Of a stretch of 64,000 nt of DNA, positions 22,055 to 35,159 are shown piece by piece. The stretch's first letter is position 1, and each line of letters begins with the position of its first letter. A model generated the notes under the pieces. It was not told the DNA's origin, ran no database searches, and saw nothing but the letters and a program-made list of their open reading frames with translations. Source of the DNA: Haliotis asinina (lineage: Eukaryota > Mollusca > Gastropoda > Lepetellida > Haliotidae); NCBI RefSeq assembly GCF_037392515.1, contig NC_090291.1:35239001-35303000 (forward strand). The letters run 5' to 3'. Both the position numbers and the translations under genes were made by a program.

Positions 22055-25000
22055 CCCCCTGGATGCCACAGGGACATATATGTCCCTCCTCTTCACACCT
22101 CACTTTGAAGTCGAATAAAATTCTAAATATACCACGCATATATAAATACTTCACAGTTTTGAATTCTGCGGAAAATTCCCAGTTTCTTGATACCATCCAC
22201 TATTATCTCAGACCAAGCGAAAGTGCTTAAAATCGCCTTTCAAAATAGGCTTCTTCGTAAATGTCGCCATTTTTCAAACTGTACAAAATCGAGATTCACA
22301 GCGTTATTTGCAGTATGTTTTGAAATGTGAAAATCGGATAATTACTGGGAGTAATGAATTTCAAAAATAGCATATTAATGATCACTGATATCAAGTTTTC
22401 ATGTAACCCGGAATGATAATTCTGAAACGTCACCGATGTACCCAGAATCGGTTGGGATGTTTTCGAAAATACACTTACACGAACGCCGAAGTGCGCTTTC
22501 CGCCATATTGGATAGTGTTTACTAAATCACGTTTCGAGAAGGCCGGTATTGAGAAGCCCATTACATCATCTATACTTCATAGTTAGCTGCGACAAATGCA
22601 TCATTGAATTCCCCATATATCTTAGAATCAAATTACAAATGGTCTTTGTCACCAATACCAACTGTCTAGACAAAACGAAACGAAATATACTTTGTATGAA
22701 AACGAACGCTGTGCTCGAAAGACAGCGCTTGACTGAAATGTAAACAAAGAAAAAATCCAATTTTACAATGCGTAGCATTTTCGGAAATTTCCTAACATCC
22801 AGCCCTCTAATCATTGCTTACAATAGCTCAATACGCTTAGTATATTCAGGGGAAGAGTATCGTGGCAAAAAATAGCAAATTGAAAATAGATACAATGAAA
22901 TAATTTGGTAATTCATAAGAAACTGTCAAAATTTTAGTGCAGCGTGACGCCATGACTGACGCAAAATCACGCAGAACGACAACGGTACTTATCGGCATTT
23001 CTGGCTTCTTCCGTCATTTACAATGTAAACGATAAGAACATATCACAATACACAGATAGTCAGAATAATTCTGATTACTTACATCTCACATTTATATACA
23101 AAAGATCCCTGAATCAAGCAAAATGTCGTCGCAAAATCCTGTGTACCCTTCTCAGCGAAGCCGCCATTTTGAAAGAAATCGGTCATCGGTAGTGATGTCA
23201 TACGTCAACATTGTTGCACATATTAGGCAATTTCTTTGAGGTGAAGGTCGGTTGAACAAGAGTAAACACAATGCCCATACCATTCCGATTGCACTTTTAG
23301 TATTGTGATGTATATTTTGCGCATCGTTCAGATATTTTTTCATGAAACTGATTTCAGAATCTACGTATATCCATGTTCAACACCATATCATGTGTGGATA
23401 TAAGGTATCCGTTTTTATTCTTTGAAAGCTTTTGATTGTTTGAATAATATTTACATGGGAAACTGTCTAAGTAAGTGTATTATACCACATTTTAAGCCTC
23501 TACACAAGTGTTGGAAGACCACACGTAGCCATTACTGCAACATGTGCTTTAGTTCCCGTGACGTGCAATATTCAATACGTTGGGACAAATATTGCAGTTT
23601 CATATGAACAGGTTAATAAACAACGATTTAATTCCAACTTATAAGTAAAACGGATAATATTAATGAAAATGATTTGTACATTTTATCAAATGTAGGGACA
23701 CACATACTACTATTTAGAGGAATTGTCTTGTTCATTGTATTGGTTCGTGTCGTTTTTATAGACAAAACTATTATCAATATTAATTGACCAGGTGCGAGTT
23801 TGTCAAAACGTTTCATGATTCATTATCATTGTTTTTCGATAATAAAGTCAATTCAAATGCGATTAAAATATATCTGATGGCAGAATGTCTAACTCAAACA
23901 ATTTTTATACGGAAATTGTTAAAAATATATACATCAGGTCAAGTCTTAATTTGGACAAGCATTACGTCCATTTTCTAATACTTCTTTACTGAAACATCGA
24001 TCTCTTTGTACCTTTCATTGCATACTTATGAAGGGAATTGATTTCATAATCATGAGAAGAAAAGTCTTTTTCCTAAATGAATACTCAATGAACATTCAGG
24101 TGTTGTGAAATTTTCATTTATGCTAAATTGATGCTAGGCAGGTTCGCGTGTTGCTCACAATAAGATATGTAGTAAAACCGTGTAATTGTTGATATATTCA
24201 GGACACTATTTCAGTGATAATACCATTCATTTTATATTTTGGCTAAAAAGTGTTGAATTCTGACACAGAAGCCGAAATCTTTTACACATTGAGTGGAAAT
24301 TAGGGTTAGATATATACTAATCAGCAACCAGAGTAGTCTTTTTCCGACGTCACAAAATGCACAAAACATGCTGTGACGTCAACTAAAATGTCGCATTATT
24401 TTCAGTTATTTCATTACGTTTGAAAATGTGGCTGTTACTCCGTTAATAATGATGGAAAATTAATAAAAATACATATACACAAACAGGAGAATATGGGAAT
24501 CTAAGAACTAAAATATGTATCGGATAGGGACATCCAAATCGCTATTGCCTGATTTTTGATGTAGTACACTTGCATCTTGTCTTACAGATTGTGAAACTAC
24601 CAAAAGGTATCCTCTCACATTGGGGAAATTTGTGTTGGAATAGTTTGGTTCACTGTGAACAAAACATCACGAAAATATTCTGTCCATATCCACAGCAAAT
24701 TCTCTCCATGTGATCGGAGTTACATTGACCTAATGTAAACCGTAGCTGAGTTATGCCCCCTTATCTTTATACGTACATGACCTCTCTGTCGACGTTTGAC
24801 GTCATAGTAGAAAATCGATTTTTGACATTTATTGCGGGTCATTTTTGATTTTGTGAGTATGACGTTATGCATTAGCACATACATCCATTTCATATACACT
24901 TATGTCGTTCAGATATCAAGCTGTATTTTCTTCGCTGACACTTCCCGTAAAGATGCCAAATTAAAAAAATCGTAGCAGAGTGCTTTTATTGGTGCATGAT

Positions 25001-25256
25001 AAAAAACTGAGAAATTTACTGTTTTTGAACACACACAAAAGTTTTGGACAACTTTTAGCAGTGTCTCTTTCTCAAACCCCTGAGGTAGCCGCAATTATAT
25101 TTATACCAACGGATAGGAAATCAAATATCCTACATGTCTGTGCAATTTCATAGCCGTACGCAGATCCAGGACCACGCGAGCGCAAATCTCGCACAACGTT
25201 CACTTTTCAAACTTTATGAAAATGTGCGCCTGAAAAAAAACTCGGCATCCAGGGGG
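22055..25256. mobile_element. piggyBac-like element, TTAA target site, no transposase seen
   Basis: Exact 13-bp terminal inverted repeats (CCCCCTGGATGCC at 22055-22067, its complement at 25244-25256), each abutting TTAA (22051-22054, 25257-25260). TTAA duplication and TIRs starting CCC are hallmarks of piggyBac. The 3.2-kb interior is AT-rich and contains no open frame above about 80 codons and nothing resembling a piggyBac DDD transposase, so it is a non-autonomous or decayed copy. A perfect palindrome GGGACATATATGTCCC lies just inside the left end. Confidence 0.85.
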
Positions 25257-25261
25257 TTAAC

Positions 25262-25870
25262 TTCGGGACAACCACTGTTTTAATTCTCTTGTGGACACAT
25301 GTGGTGTTCCTGCAAAGGTTCCTGGTGATGTTCTGAAAGGTCGCACATTACTTATTCCCAGAAAAGGGGACTTGACTGATCCCCAAAACTTTCGCCCTAT
25401 CACACGTTTGAATACACAATACAAATTATTTACAGGGCGGTTGACAAACCTCGTGTCATCGTACTTCTCTTCCAATAACATCATTTACAGAGATGCACTC
25501 GCATGGGCAGGTGCAGACTTCGAACTCTATTCCAATCAGAAGGGGAATTTTCTAGGGGGATTCCTTCAGCCCTTTGCTTTTTTGTTTGTCTCTAAATCCC
25601 TTGAGCTTTCTGCTGATTAGGAAGGCGGGTTACCATCCCGGACCTTCACAACACAGGTCCCTAACACCTCTTACTCATCTCCTGTACATTGATGACATCG
25701 AGACACCATTTTGAAAGAATGTGTTCTCCTTGTAATAATAACAAATGTAATACTCTTCATCTGAAATGTGGCAAGGTAAGTAATGATGGATCGGTCCATT
25801 TACAAGGGGGAGCAGTTATTAATCATCTTGTGGACGAGTACCGGGAGCACAACCGTTCTGACAGTTGGGT
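25262..25870 (+). pseudogene. Non-LTR retrotransposon reverse transcriptase fragment
   Basis: Translated pieces match the RT of a LINE-like element in order: LIPRKGDLTDPQNFRPITRL and NTQYKLFTGRL; then in another frame NPLSFLL and THLLYIDDI (catalytic Y-x-D-D box) at about 25659-25703; then KCNTLHLKCGKVSNDG near 25740-25787. A large deletion removes sequence between the RPIT and NPLS blocks, and frameshifts and stops interrupt it. The clade is uncertain (R2/R4-like wording of the motifs). It starts immediately at the right end of the TTAA element. Confidence 0.82.
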
Positions 25871-26159
25871 AATGCAGAGGGCTGCAGTGTTGGAGAGCCT
25901 GTATATTCTCCTGAAAATTCTTGGTGGGTTCGACTAGGCAGTGTTTCCTGGGAAAAGTCCCATTCGCTGTCTGGGCTGCGTGTTGAGGGGGCGGGGGCCC
26001 AGAGCTGATGATGAGATTTAGCAGCCTGACTGTGCCAGGATTACCCGAACTCGCTCTGCGGCATTTCAGTCTCGATCTGTAAAACATAACAATAATAATA
26101 ATACACTTTTCAAAAAAAGGGGAAAAAACAGAAACGCAAAACCCATAGTAATTACTGAT

Positions 26160-27143
26160 GTCCACCATGTGGTGTTGAAGTCAGCATGACCACCTCCACC
26201 TGCTACCACTGCCCACCTCCTGGGTACAGATCGATTCAGTCGTTGGATGTTTTGTTGTGGAATCCTTGTCCATTCCTCCTGCAGCATGTGGAACAACGGT
26301 TGGAAGATTCTGTGGTGCATTACGACGTCTATGTACCCGTCTATCTCTCTGATCCCAAAGGTGTTAGACTGGGTTTACATCCAGGGATCTGGAGGGCCAG
26401 TGGAGGGGATTGATGATGTTATTGGCCAGGTAGTCCACGGTGGCAAGTGCTGTGTGGGGCCTGGCGTTGTCCTGTTGGGAGAGCTGTCGTTGACGGTCAA
26501 CAAGGTGAAGGACGTGCGGATGGAGAATGTGGTCGTTGTTTCGATTGGCCATCAGATTGCCTTGGACAAGCACAAGTTCCGATCTGCGGGTGTATGAGAT
26601 CGCTATTCACAACATAACACTTCCTTCCACCGAATCTTTCCACATGTCTGATGCAGTTAGTTAGGAGCAAAATTTTCATCACGACGTCTGTAGGTCTCTG
26701 CCATCAGGTCGCCTCCAGTTTGCCAGGTTTCATGGCAGCACTGTGTTACACCATCTCACTCGTCGACGTCGACGTCGATGTAGTCGTGTCAAGGAGGAGG
26801 CAACTTTTGGACTTTTGGCACTTCTCGGAGACGGTTCCTGATTGTCTGATCGGACACTCTTCGGGCTCCGAACTGTGCTTGTGCTGTGTCCCGGGCGGCA
26901 CGATAGCTGCCACGAAGGATGTACCGATCTTGGGCAGGTGTGGTGACTAGGTCTTCCTGATCTTGGACGGTCATTTGTCGAATTTGTTTGACGAAATCGA
27001 TCCCACAATCGAGTTATTGTGTTAGGATGAACGTTGAAGATCCTTGCCACCTCACTCTTTGATTCGCCCGCTTGCAATCGTCCAATGGCCTGATTTCGAT
27101 CGGCAGCGTTGAGACGTCTCATTTCCGTGTACAGTGCTTGCAA
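26160..27143 (-). pseudogene. Tc1-like transposase, broken by frameshifts
   Basis: Minus strand. The N-terminus at 27143 gives a paired-type HTH (NQAIGRLQAGESKSEVARIF, NVHPNTITRLWDRFRQT, then RPRSGRP, the linker typical of Tc1). The frame then shifts: AQDRYILRGSYRAARDTA continues in another frame (26974-26789). The catalytic DDE region shows SQQDNARPHTA near 26450 and PLHWPSRSLDVNPV near 26370, and the C-terminal piece EEWTRIPQQNIQRLNRSVPR lies near 26250. All key domains are recognisable but no single frame is intact. Terminal repeats were not located. Confidence 0.88.
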
Positions 27144-28429
27144 AGATCATGGATAAAATTGTGAGATTCATTTGGGTCTTTATAGTAACATGCTGTACTC
27201 ATGCATTGCGCCTGATATGCATTGCAACTCATGCATTGCAACAATCATTGTGCCTGATATTCGTGCTGCATGACATCCACGCACATCATGACAATCCTGA
27301 TTGATAAAACCGTTCAAAATCGAATTGCTTTAAGATTTAATACTTATCTACCAGCAGGGAAATCATCACAGCTATACACATATGATTTCCATTCAATTTT
27401 CTGATGATTATTAAGAAAACTGGAACTATTTAAACAACATATATGTGTATTAGGGATATATTAAAATATACTTATGGTGCACAATCAGGTGTCATTCGAC
27501 GGAACTAATCGACGGAAAGATGGTAGAATAAAACCATACTCACTCACTACTTGTGATTGAATGTTGATAGGTACAAAAATAATGCGAATTCATTCCGTTA
27601 AAACTTAATACATGTTTTTTAGATTTTTTCTGCAATACTGTGCTGTTTATCTATTTTTCTTTTATTTTTTTAGATTTTTTCGGCAAGACTATGTTGTTTA
27701 TCGGTCAGCATTTCACGGTGAGTGAAAAAACAGACCTGGAAATTCGTGTAACCGAACTTGTGGGGTCTTCTGAAGGGGAACTGGTTATCAAGACTATCAC
27801 ATGACGGGGCATAGTGAAGTGACTGGTCGAGGGTGTGCTCATCAAAGTCACGTGACACTTCATCTTCTCAAACACCATCAAAACAACGCCGAAATGTGTT
27901 GGATAGTAATGGTAAGCAAATTTAACATCCATATTTTTGAGGCTATAACTCAATACAATCCTCAGTTGCGGGTCTTAGTTTCAGTAATAAGCCGTATGCT
28001 GCATCTGTCTCACAGTTCTGTTTGAAATGATTAAATGAGACTTTACTCTCCTATGTGCAATGACGGTATTTGTCCAGTTAAAATGCCACCAATAACTATT
28101 GTGATGGAGAACTGTCACATGATGAAATTAACCGCTTCGACCTCAATACGACTTTCACGGGAAAACATACTGGCCCTGAATACCTCTAGCACAATAAGGA
28201 TATAAATATTCCTTATATTTAAATGTAATATTAACATTTTTGTTGCTCTCTTCATATCACAATGCGTATTTATCTGCATGCACTCCAAAAAAGCCATTTC
28301 AACATGTTACACAAACGCCAGTGGTCGTCAGCTGTTGATCATTATGATTGTCAGTTAATGTGCAATTATTATGTAAATTTGTATATGTACACTCAGTAAA
28401 TTGGGGTCCCATGAAGACCTGGAGTAGAA
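27144..28429. other. No gene recognised; centre of the inverted blocks
   Basis: ATGCATTGCA-type direct repeats at about 27200-27245. 28195-28320 resembles 32565-32690 in direct orientation (shared TTCATATCACAATGCG / TTCATATCACATCGCG), about 65-70 percent by eye. Confidence 0.45.
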
Positions 28430-28530
28430 CAGACTTTCAGGAACCCATGCTTGCCATAAAAGGCGACTATGCTTGTCGTAAGAGGTGACTAACGGGATCG
28501 GGTGGAATCATTATGAAGGCCACATGTTAG
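28430..28530 (+). repeat. SINE-B, 5' part with repeat
   Basis: CCCATGCTTGCCATAAAAGG and GCTTGTCGTAAGAGGTGACT, ending ACGGGATCGGGTGG; lies 90 bp before a SINE-A copy. Confidence 0.75.
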
Positions 28531-28617
28531 GTGTCTGCAATCCTGATATCATGACCACTTTTCCATAAAACGTTGTGTAGTTTCCATAATCATTGTACAT
28601 TCACTTTCAATAAACGA

Positions 28618-28737
28618 GGGGCGGTGGGGTAGCCTGGTGTGAGGCCCATTTTCTGGTGTCCCCCGCCGTGATATCGCTGGAATATTGCTAAAAGCGGCGT
28701 AAAACCAAACTCACTCACTCACTCACTCACTCACTCA
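28618..28737 (+). repeat. SINE-A with internal deletion
   Basis: GGGGCGGTGGGGTAGCCTGG joins directly to TGTGAGGCCCATTTTCTGG, losing box B; intact 3' part and eight-unit CACT tail. Confidence 0.92.
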
Positions 28738-29725
28738 ATTCAATAAACGAATTTGACTATTCCTACTGCTGACTGGTCACTAAACTGGTGACGTCATATA
28801 CTTCCATTGTTGAGAACAATGTGGAACACATGTACATTATCCATTGTCAACGTGGGTTTGTTGCTTTTAATTTTCTCATCTTCGTTGTCAGATTTATACT
28901 GTCATGTTGTTAGTACCTGTATCTAATTTAATTATCAATATGAAGCTGGGTTTCAAACGGACGTGGTTTGTTTGTAGTATAACGCTACATCCGGCATTGT
29001 TTCAACTAAAAAGTAACGTTGACAATACAGTCAGGACCAGGCAATCCATTTGTTGAACCCAGGCCCAAGTCCCAGTGTTTAGGTTTAAGCATTACTTATG
29101 ATCTCTATCGATATCTCAACATATCTAGAAATATAGCTGCAATATTTCCGAGTGTGGCGTAAAACTAAACTTCTGTGTCATGCTTAGTATTTCTGTGTAG
29201 TATACTCCTTCCTCCACGAAGTTCTGTTGAGTCAGGTGATGTGGACTTAAAAGTGAGAACCGGAGTTATGAGGCCACTACATTTCTGCCAATCACGGTTG
29301 ACAAGGTTCAACTTTAGTAAGAAAGAATGATAACTTGCCATTAGGGGAACCCCAGTGATATTCAATACAACATCTACTCTGAATTGCTTTTGGATAATAC
29401 AAAACCCCTGCCGACACTAAGCCGATAGGGAACTGCTCTGTCTATTAAACATATTGATTAAGAATATAGTGAATTCAGTCAATAAACTATGACATAAAAG
29501 CCATCAGCTATCACTATTTACTGACATTTGACGTATGTGGCGATACTAATCGCCTTCCGCATCCTGCTTCATGGGTCCGTTCTTCTGTAATGATTACAGC
29601 AGATGTTGAATCAAGATGACACAAGGAAATAACGCACAATAAGGAAATATATATACATACAGGATATTAACTGTCATATTGTAGCGTGGCAAGTGTGTGT
29701 GAAATGACTTTCTGATAAAAGTGAG

Positions 29726-29976
29726 TGAGTTTTGTTTTACGCCGCACTCAGCAATATTCCAGCTATATGCAAATAATCGAGTCTGGACCAGACAATCCAG
29801 TCATCAACAACATGAGCATCGATCTGCGCAATTGGGAACCGATGACATGTGTCAACACAATCAGCGAGCCTGGTCACCCGACCCCGTTAGTCGCCTTTTA
29901 CAACAAGCATAGTCGCCTTTAATGGCAAGTATAGGTTGCTGAAGGCCTGTTCTACCTCGGAACTTCACGGGTCTCT
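29726..29976 (-). repeat. SINE-B, full length
   Basis: GTTTTACGCCGCACTCAGCA, AACATGAGCATCGATCTGCG, ending ACCTCGGAACTTCACGGGTC. Confidence 0.9.
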
Positions 29977-30401
29977 GATAAGAAGTAGACGTCACAGTCT
30001 TTCATTTAAAGTCTTCTCCTAGTATTTGTTTCACTGTGAGGCCCAGTGACTTGTTTACGTTGTTGTGTGAAGCCATGTGAAAACTACCCGTGTAGGTTAT
30101 GGAGGTTCTCGGTTTTAAAGAGTTATCCAAATTGTTTCTGTTTGTTTGCTTCCCATTGGCGCATTAGGATCCGCTGACCATTGACTCTATTCTCTCTGAT
30201 TATGGCACTCTGCTCCATGTATGTTAGTGGTACTTCTGTCTTGATCCAATGTGAAAAAAAAACAGTCGTTAAATGACGTATGTAATGTACAAAGCCTTGT
30301 CCTGACTCCAGTATTTTAAGTTACTCGCCGTTGTCTTTTAGCTGAAATTTTGCTGCAGGTGACGTTCAGTTACAACCAAACCAAATCTGTCCTAACATTT
30401 A

Positions 30402-30540
30402 ATGGGGCGGTGGGGTAACCTAGCTGTTAAAGCGTTGGCTTGTCACGCCGAAGACCCGGGTTCGATTCCTCTCATGGGCAACAATATATGACGCCCATTT
30501 CTGGTCTCCTGATATTGCTGGCATATTGCAACACCCTTAA
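30402..30540 (+). repeat. SINE-A, 3' truncated
   Basis: GGGGCGGTGGGGTAACCTAG start and box B CCGGGTTCGATTCCTCTCAT; tail lost after GCATATTGC. Confidence 0.9.
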
Positions 30541-30824
30541 ACGCTTGTAACTAATTGCGACATCTTTGCGAATGTAAGTCATCAGCATCCCCCGCAAAGG
30601 CAAAATACTCTTCATTGATATGTCTGCTAATTATGATTACAGTATGTCAAAGTTTGTGTGTGCATATCGCAGAGCATTCTCCTCCCACAGAGGTTACTCT
30701 TGTCATATCTTCCTACCTCTGTTCAAAGAGAGTGGTGGCAGAGTGGAAGGAGAATATTGGAAAGTTTTACAGTTCTGGTCCTGAAAAGAACACTACCACC
30801 AAATACAGTCGAGGTCGAACTGGT

Positions 30825-31365
30825 TGCCATGGAAACTGAAAAATAAAATTCACACACTGGTGTAACCTCCTAATGGCACGTTGAGGGATTATGGTGAACA
30901 TGGGGAACATGTGTACCAAGTTTGATTAAGTTTGGGAGAACTAAAGATGACATCCTCAAGGCAGCGGCCTATGTCATGTTTCCATAGAAACCGAAAAAAA
31001 CTCATATCTGGGCCTAATTTCCCAAAAGGCGCATATATGAGATCATGCTTGATGTGTGTACTATGTTTGATGAAGCTGGCATATATAGTTCACAAGACTT
31101 GCTCCGGACAAGATAACATCCTCATAGCCGCTGCCTAAGTCATGTCTCCATGGAAACCACAAAAAATGAATGAAATAAACTAAAATAAAATATAAAATTC
31201 AATTCAATTCAATTCATATCTGGGTCTGACCCCCAAAAGGCACGTGTTTGATGTGTATACCAGGTTTGGTTAAGCTATCACGAATAGTTTAGGAGCTATG
31301 CTTCCGACAAAATATGACGGACGGATGGACGGGACTCGTTTCCATAACAACGAAGTTGCGGGGGA
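30825..31365 (+). repeat. Tandem array of about 150-190-bp units
   Basis: About three units, each with CCATGGAAAC or a variant near 30828, 30982, 31150 and 31342, followed by ATCTGGGYCTRAYYYCCAAA and AAGGCRCRT, then a TTTGATKAAGCT stretch and CTCCGGACAAGATAACATCC. It ends in GACGGACGGATGGACGGG. Short open frames in it are incidental. Confidence 0.7.
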
Positions 31366-31642
31366 TAATTAGGAGAAAAATATCATGGCTTCAGATTGCC
31401 TAAAACTTTTGATAATTAATGTCACGAATGGTATTAGGATAAGGATACTTAGAATGTAAGGATATTCAGAACGTGTAACATTTCGTAGATTTTCGTTTGG
31501 AAAATGCCACAGACACTGTATTGGTGTTGTCAGACCAATGGCCATTAGGAAAGTACATTGGGGATTCTAACCCACTTCCAGTACATACATGCGGGAGCAT
31601 GGAACGGATCTCTTCACAGCATGTTGTATTTCCTTACTTCAC

Positions 31643-31822
31643 TGCGGGATCGGGTGGTCAGACTTGGTGAATAGTTTAGCACATGGCATTGTATAGCAAA
31701 AGCGTAAATTGATGCTCATGCTGGTGATCCCTGGATTGTCTAGTCCAGATCCGATTATTTACAGACCACCGTCATATATCTGGAATATTTCTGAGTGCGG
31801 CGTAAAACTAAACTCTCTCATC
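31643..31822 (+). repeat. SINE-B
   Basis: GCGGGATCGGGTGGTCAGAC, TTGATGCTCATGCTGGTGAT, GAGTGCGGCGTAAAACTAAA. Confidence 0.88.
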
Positions 31823-32839
31823 ACTGGATCATGACCTTAAGTCGTTGCTTTTAACGATAGGGGCGCGATATAGCGTCATATACTAAAACCGTCTGCGCTG
31901 AAATATCATGATGTCATTGCTTACAAGAGTATCTGTGGGAAGCCGTTTACTTGATATCAACCAGGCAAATCACAAAACAGATGTCATTCTGTAGAACGAA
32001 TGTTCTTACGCTGGAAACTCCGACAGTGTAATTTATTGTATTCATTGCCGAGGTGCAGATTACGCCTCATAACGCCTGTATGACATTTTTTCCCTAATCA
32101 TTGCTTATTTTAAGATTATCAAAGCGATAATGTAAAAACTGTATGAAACGGCGGTTTTACGAGCGCCAAATATTGTTTTGACTACAAAACGCATATTGAT
32201 TTGAAACTGTCGTTAACAATCATAGATAAAATGTTCCACGCTGTTTTCAACAATGGAACTATATGACGTCATCAATTTAGTGATCAATCAGCTGTAGAAA
32301 TACTTAAACTCATTTATTAAATTCTTTCAATTTTTCATTTACTTTACATAGCTTTGTATGGGTAACATGACGATAAGTTCGGTAAAATGACATCTCACCG
32401 GTGACCTTAGGACCTGAGAATCCAGGGGTGCGGAATGAGAACAGTGGTTCCGTTAACATTGTAAAACCGTTGTCACGAAATGTTCAGTGATCAACAAATC
32501 GTTTAGGAGTCTAAGACAATCGTTTTGGGTACCTTCCCATAAGGTGCTGTGAGGGCTACGACAATGGGGATGAATATTTCTTATATTAAATGTGGTAATA
32601 GAGAAATAATTCTTATCACACTTCTTCTATTCATATCACATCGCGTCTTTGCATGCATTCCAACACGTCATTTTAACCTGATGCGTTTAAGTCAGGGCTC
32701 TTCATCTGTATGTATACGTGTATATATACTACGGATTTTAAGGTCATTGTGAAGGGTATGGATGGCCCAGTCATTTAAAAAGATCATGACTCTTTGGTGA
32801 AAAAGCACGTACAGCTGGTAAGGTTTAAAGAAGTTATGA

Positions 32840-32968
32840 AGTTGCGTAGATCGATGTTCATGCTGCTGATCACTGGATTGTCTAGTCCAGACCCGGTTAT
32901 TTATAGACCACCACCATATACCTGGGATATTGCTGATTGCGGCGTAAAACTAAACTCACTTACTCACT
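32840..32968 (+). repeat. SINE-B, 3' part
   Basis: GTTGCGTAGATCGATGTTCA, TGGATTGTCTAGTCCAGACC, GCGGCGTAAAACTAAACTCA. Confidence 0.88.
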
Positions 32969-33164
32969 GAACAATCCATGCTGTGTGTCACAAAACGTTA
33001 ACAGCTTGTCATCATGTTTCACGAGGGCACACAGTTTAGATACATGTGTTATGATTCCTGATAACTATTGGTTATGCCTTCATATTGGTTTTCGATCGAG
33101 TCATAAGCCAGCACTTTCACCCATGTGAGTGAGTGAGTGAGTGAGTAAGTAAGGGCAAACCCAT

Positions 33165-33805
33165 TCTGTGCTTGAAATCCAACACGAGAGGTGTTGAAGG
33201 AGCCTTGTTAAACCCAGATACTCGTGTATCTAGTTAATCACCAATCTGTTCCGTTTTTAGGACTAATTGCAACCACCGCCAGTCTCCTGCCAAAATATCC
33301 ACAAACGCGTGTCAAACTCCTGTCAGTTCTCGCCATTGCCTGTACCGAGGTCGCCTATATTTGTACATGTATAATATAGATGCCTATCCGATTACAACAA
33401 CGGAGGCTAGTGCTAGTGGATATAAAGAAAGAAACACGTATATATTTCTCTGTTGTGGAATTTATTTGACTTTCTGTGTTTTCTCAAGCTGCCATGGTTC
33501 ATGTTTTGGTTATAGAACCTTGTCCACAATCTCTCACATTTCGGAATATCATTGGATGTGCTGACGGAAACATGTCATTTTGTCTTCTCAAAATGATCTT
33601 CTCTCTTGTCTTAACCTCAACTCTCATGTCAAGAAAAACAAAGTTTACTAACTAGTTGAGGGCGTTGTGAAGGTATATTTCCCCCGCAAAGGTTTAGGGA
33701 GTGAAAACCATACGTTTTACCATTAAAATAAAGTAAAAAACAAGTTCGAGTAGGTTTATGACATCTCAACACTTGGCATCGTATGAATAATATAAAAAAG
33801 AACAT
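33165..33805 (+). repeat. Inverted-duplication block B'
   Basis: Inverted partner of 21025-21695. Its inner edge abuts a GTGA-repeat SINE tail (33121-33150), which may mark a breakpoint or a later insertion. Confidence 0.85.
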
Positions 33806-33864
33806 ACCAAAGAACATACCATTTCAAAGACATTGTCTTTAAAAAACATATTCAGATGTGAGAG

Positions 33865-33938
33865 AGGACTGGGCTTATGCGCAAAGAGTCCTTTCGGAGA
33901 ATAGCGCTATATAAATGCTATCCATTATTATTAAAATC
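33865..33938 (+). repeat. SINE/LINE tail AGCGCTATATAAATGC
   Basis: AATAGCGCTATATAAATGCT followed by an ATTATTATT run, a 3' tail shared by many metazoan SINEs. The 5' body is not clear. Confidence 0.6.
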
Positions 33939-34049
33939 TGAACTGTAATGTGAAAATATGTAACGCCATCCAGAACTTGAAAACTGATTTGCACCAAGCA
34001 ATACTTACAAAGTTATGAAAACGTTAGTATATGTTGTGAATGTCTGAGT

Positions 34050-34203
34050 ATGGTTTAACATCGCCTTTAGTAATATTACAGCATTAATATCACAACGGGG
34101 ACACCAGAAATGGGCTTCTCACATAGTACCCATGTTGGGAATACAACCCGTGCCTTCGGCGTGACGAGTGAACGCTTTAACCACTGGGCTACCCCACTGG
34201 CTC
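34050..34203 (-). repeat. SINE-A
   Basis: Contains AACCACTGGGCTACCCCACT and ATGGGCTTCTCACATAGTAC in reverse orientation. Confidence 0.9.
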
Positions 34204-34261
34204 TGCATTTGATGTCAACTATATTAACCATCCCCCATCCAATATATAACACATTATCTGA

Positions 34262-34385
34262 CCCTTGAAGATCCAGGTTAGAATTGGTCTTCAGAAACCG
34301 ATGTGTTTCGTATAAGAGGAGACTTACGGGTCGGGTGGTCAGGTTCGCTGACTTGCATGGTTGACAAATGTCATCGTGGGCGATG
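34262..34385 (+). repeat. SINE-B, 5' part
   Basis: GATCCAGGTTAGAATTGGTC, ACGGGTCGGGTGGTCAGGTT, TTGACAAATGTCATCGTGGG. Confidence 0.75.
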
Positions 34386-34529
34386 GGTTTGGCCTTTGGA
34401 TTATCAGATTGTTGCATTTCCAGGTTATCATTGGTATTACCCATACGTGTTAAATGCATGAACTGGATACAGTCAACACCACGTTGTGTTGAGGGAAACG
34501 TTCCACTTATATTTGTCTCCTTGGTTTAC

Positions 34530-34635
34530 AGGGAAAGGGACACTAGACATAGTCTCCAACATTGCACCCATGTGGGGAAATGAACCCAGATCTTCCACGT
34601 GACGCGCGCTAACCACTAGGCTACCCCACCGCCTT
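34530..34635 (-). repeat. SINE-A, 5' half
   Basis: CTAACCACTAGGCTACCCCA and CACCCATGTGGGGAAATGAA; 3' body partly lost. Confidence 0.88.
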
Positions 34636-34884
34636 GTCAAATAAGAAAGATTTTATTCGCAAACAATACTTTCATATACAGTTCAGATATTTTATGTCTG
34701 ATATGTGGTCAGAAAATACACTTCTCGCATTGTGCCGACAGATCATATATGATTAAGTCGGGTCAGGTAGTCTATCGTGGGTTCGACTCCTGTCTAGCGC
34801 TGTGACGTGTCAATGTTTGTCAGACCCATTTGTATTTTTTTTGAGTGAGGGATTGAGTTCAGTTTAAGTTTAAATTATTATTTA

Positions 34885-35025
34885 GTTTAGCAATATTCCA
34901 GTAATAATTTCAAGACGGGGACACTAGAAATGGACTTCACAAATAGTACCCATGTGAGAAAACGAACCCAGGTCTTCGGCGTGACGAACGAACGCTTTAA
35001 CCACTACACTACCCCACCACCCCAC
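34885..35025 (-). repeat. SINE-A
   Basis: GCAATATTCCAGTAATAATT through AACCACTACACTACCCCACC; the third copy in 1 kb with the same orientation. Confidence 0.9.
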
Positions 35026-35159
35026 TCTTGGGTTTCAACAGTGTGCTTACACATGCATCATTTGGGAATTTCTCCCAAAACGCTGTTTCAACTCAATGAC
35101 TTTTAAAGACAATCCACTTACCTAACTGTGATTTGGGAAAGCAAATATTCCCCTGTATA

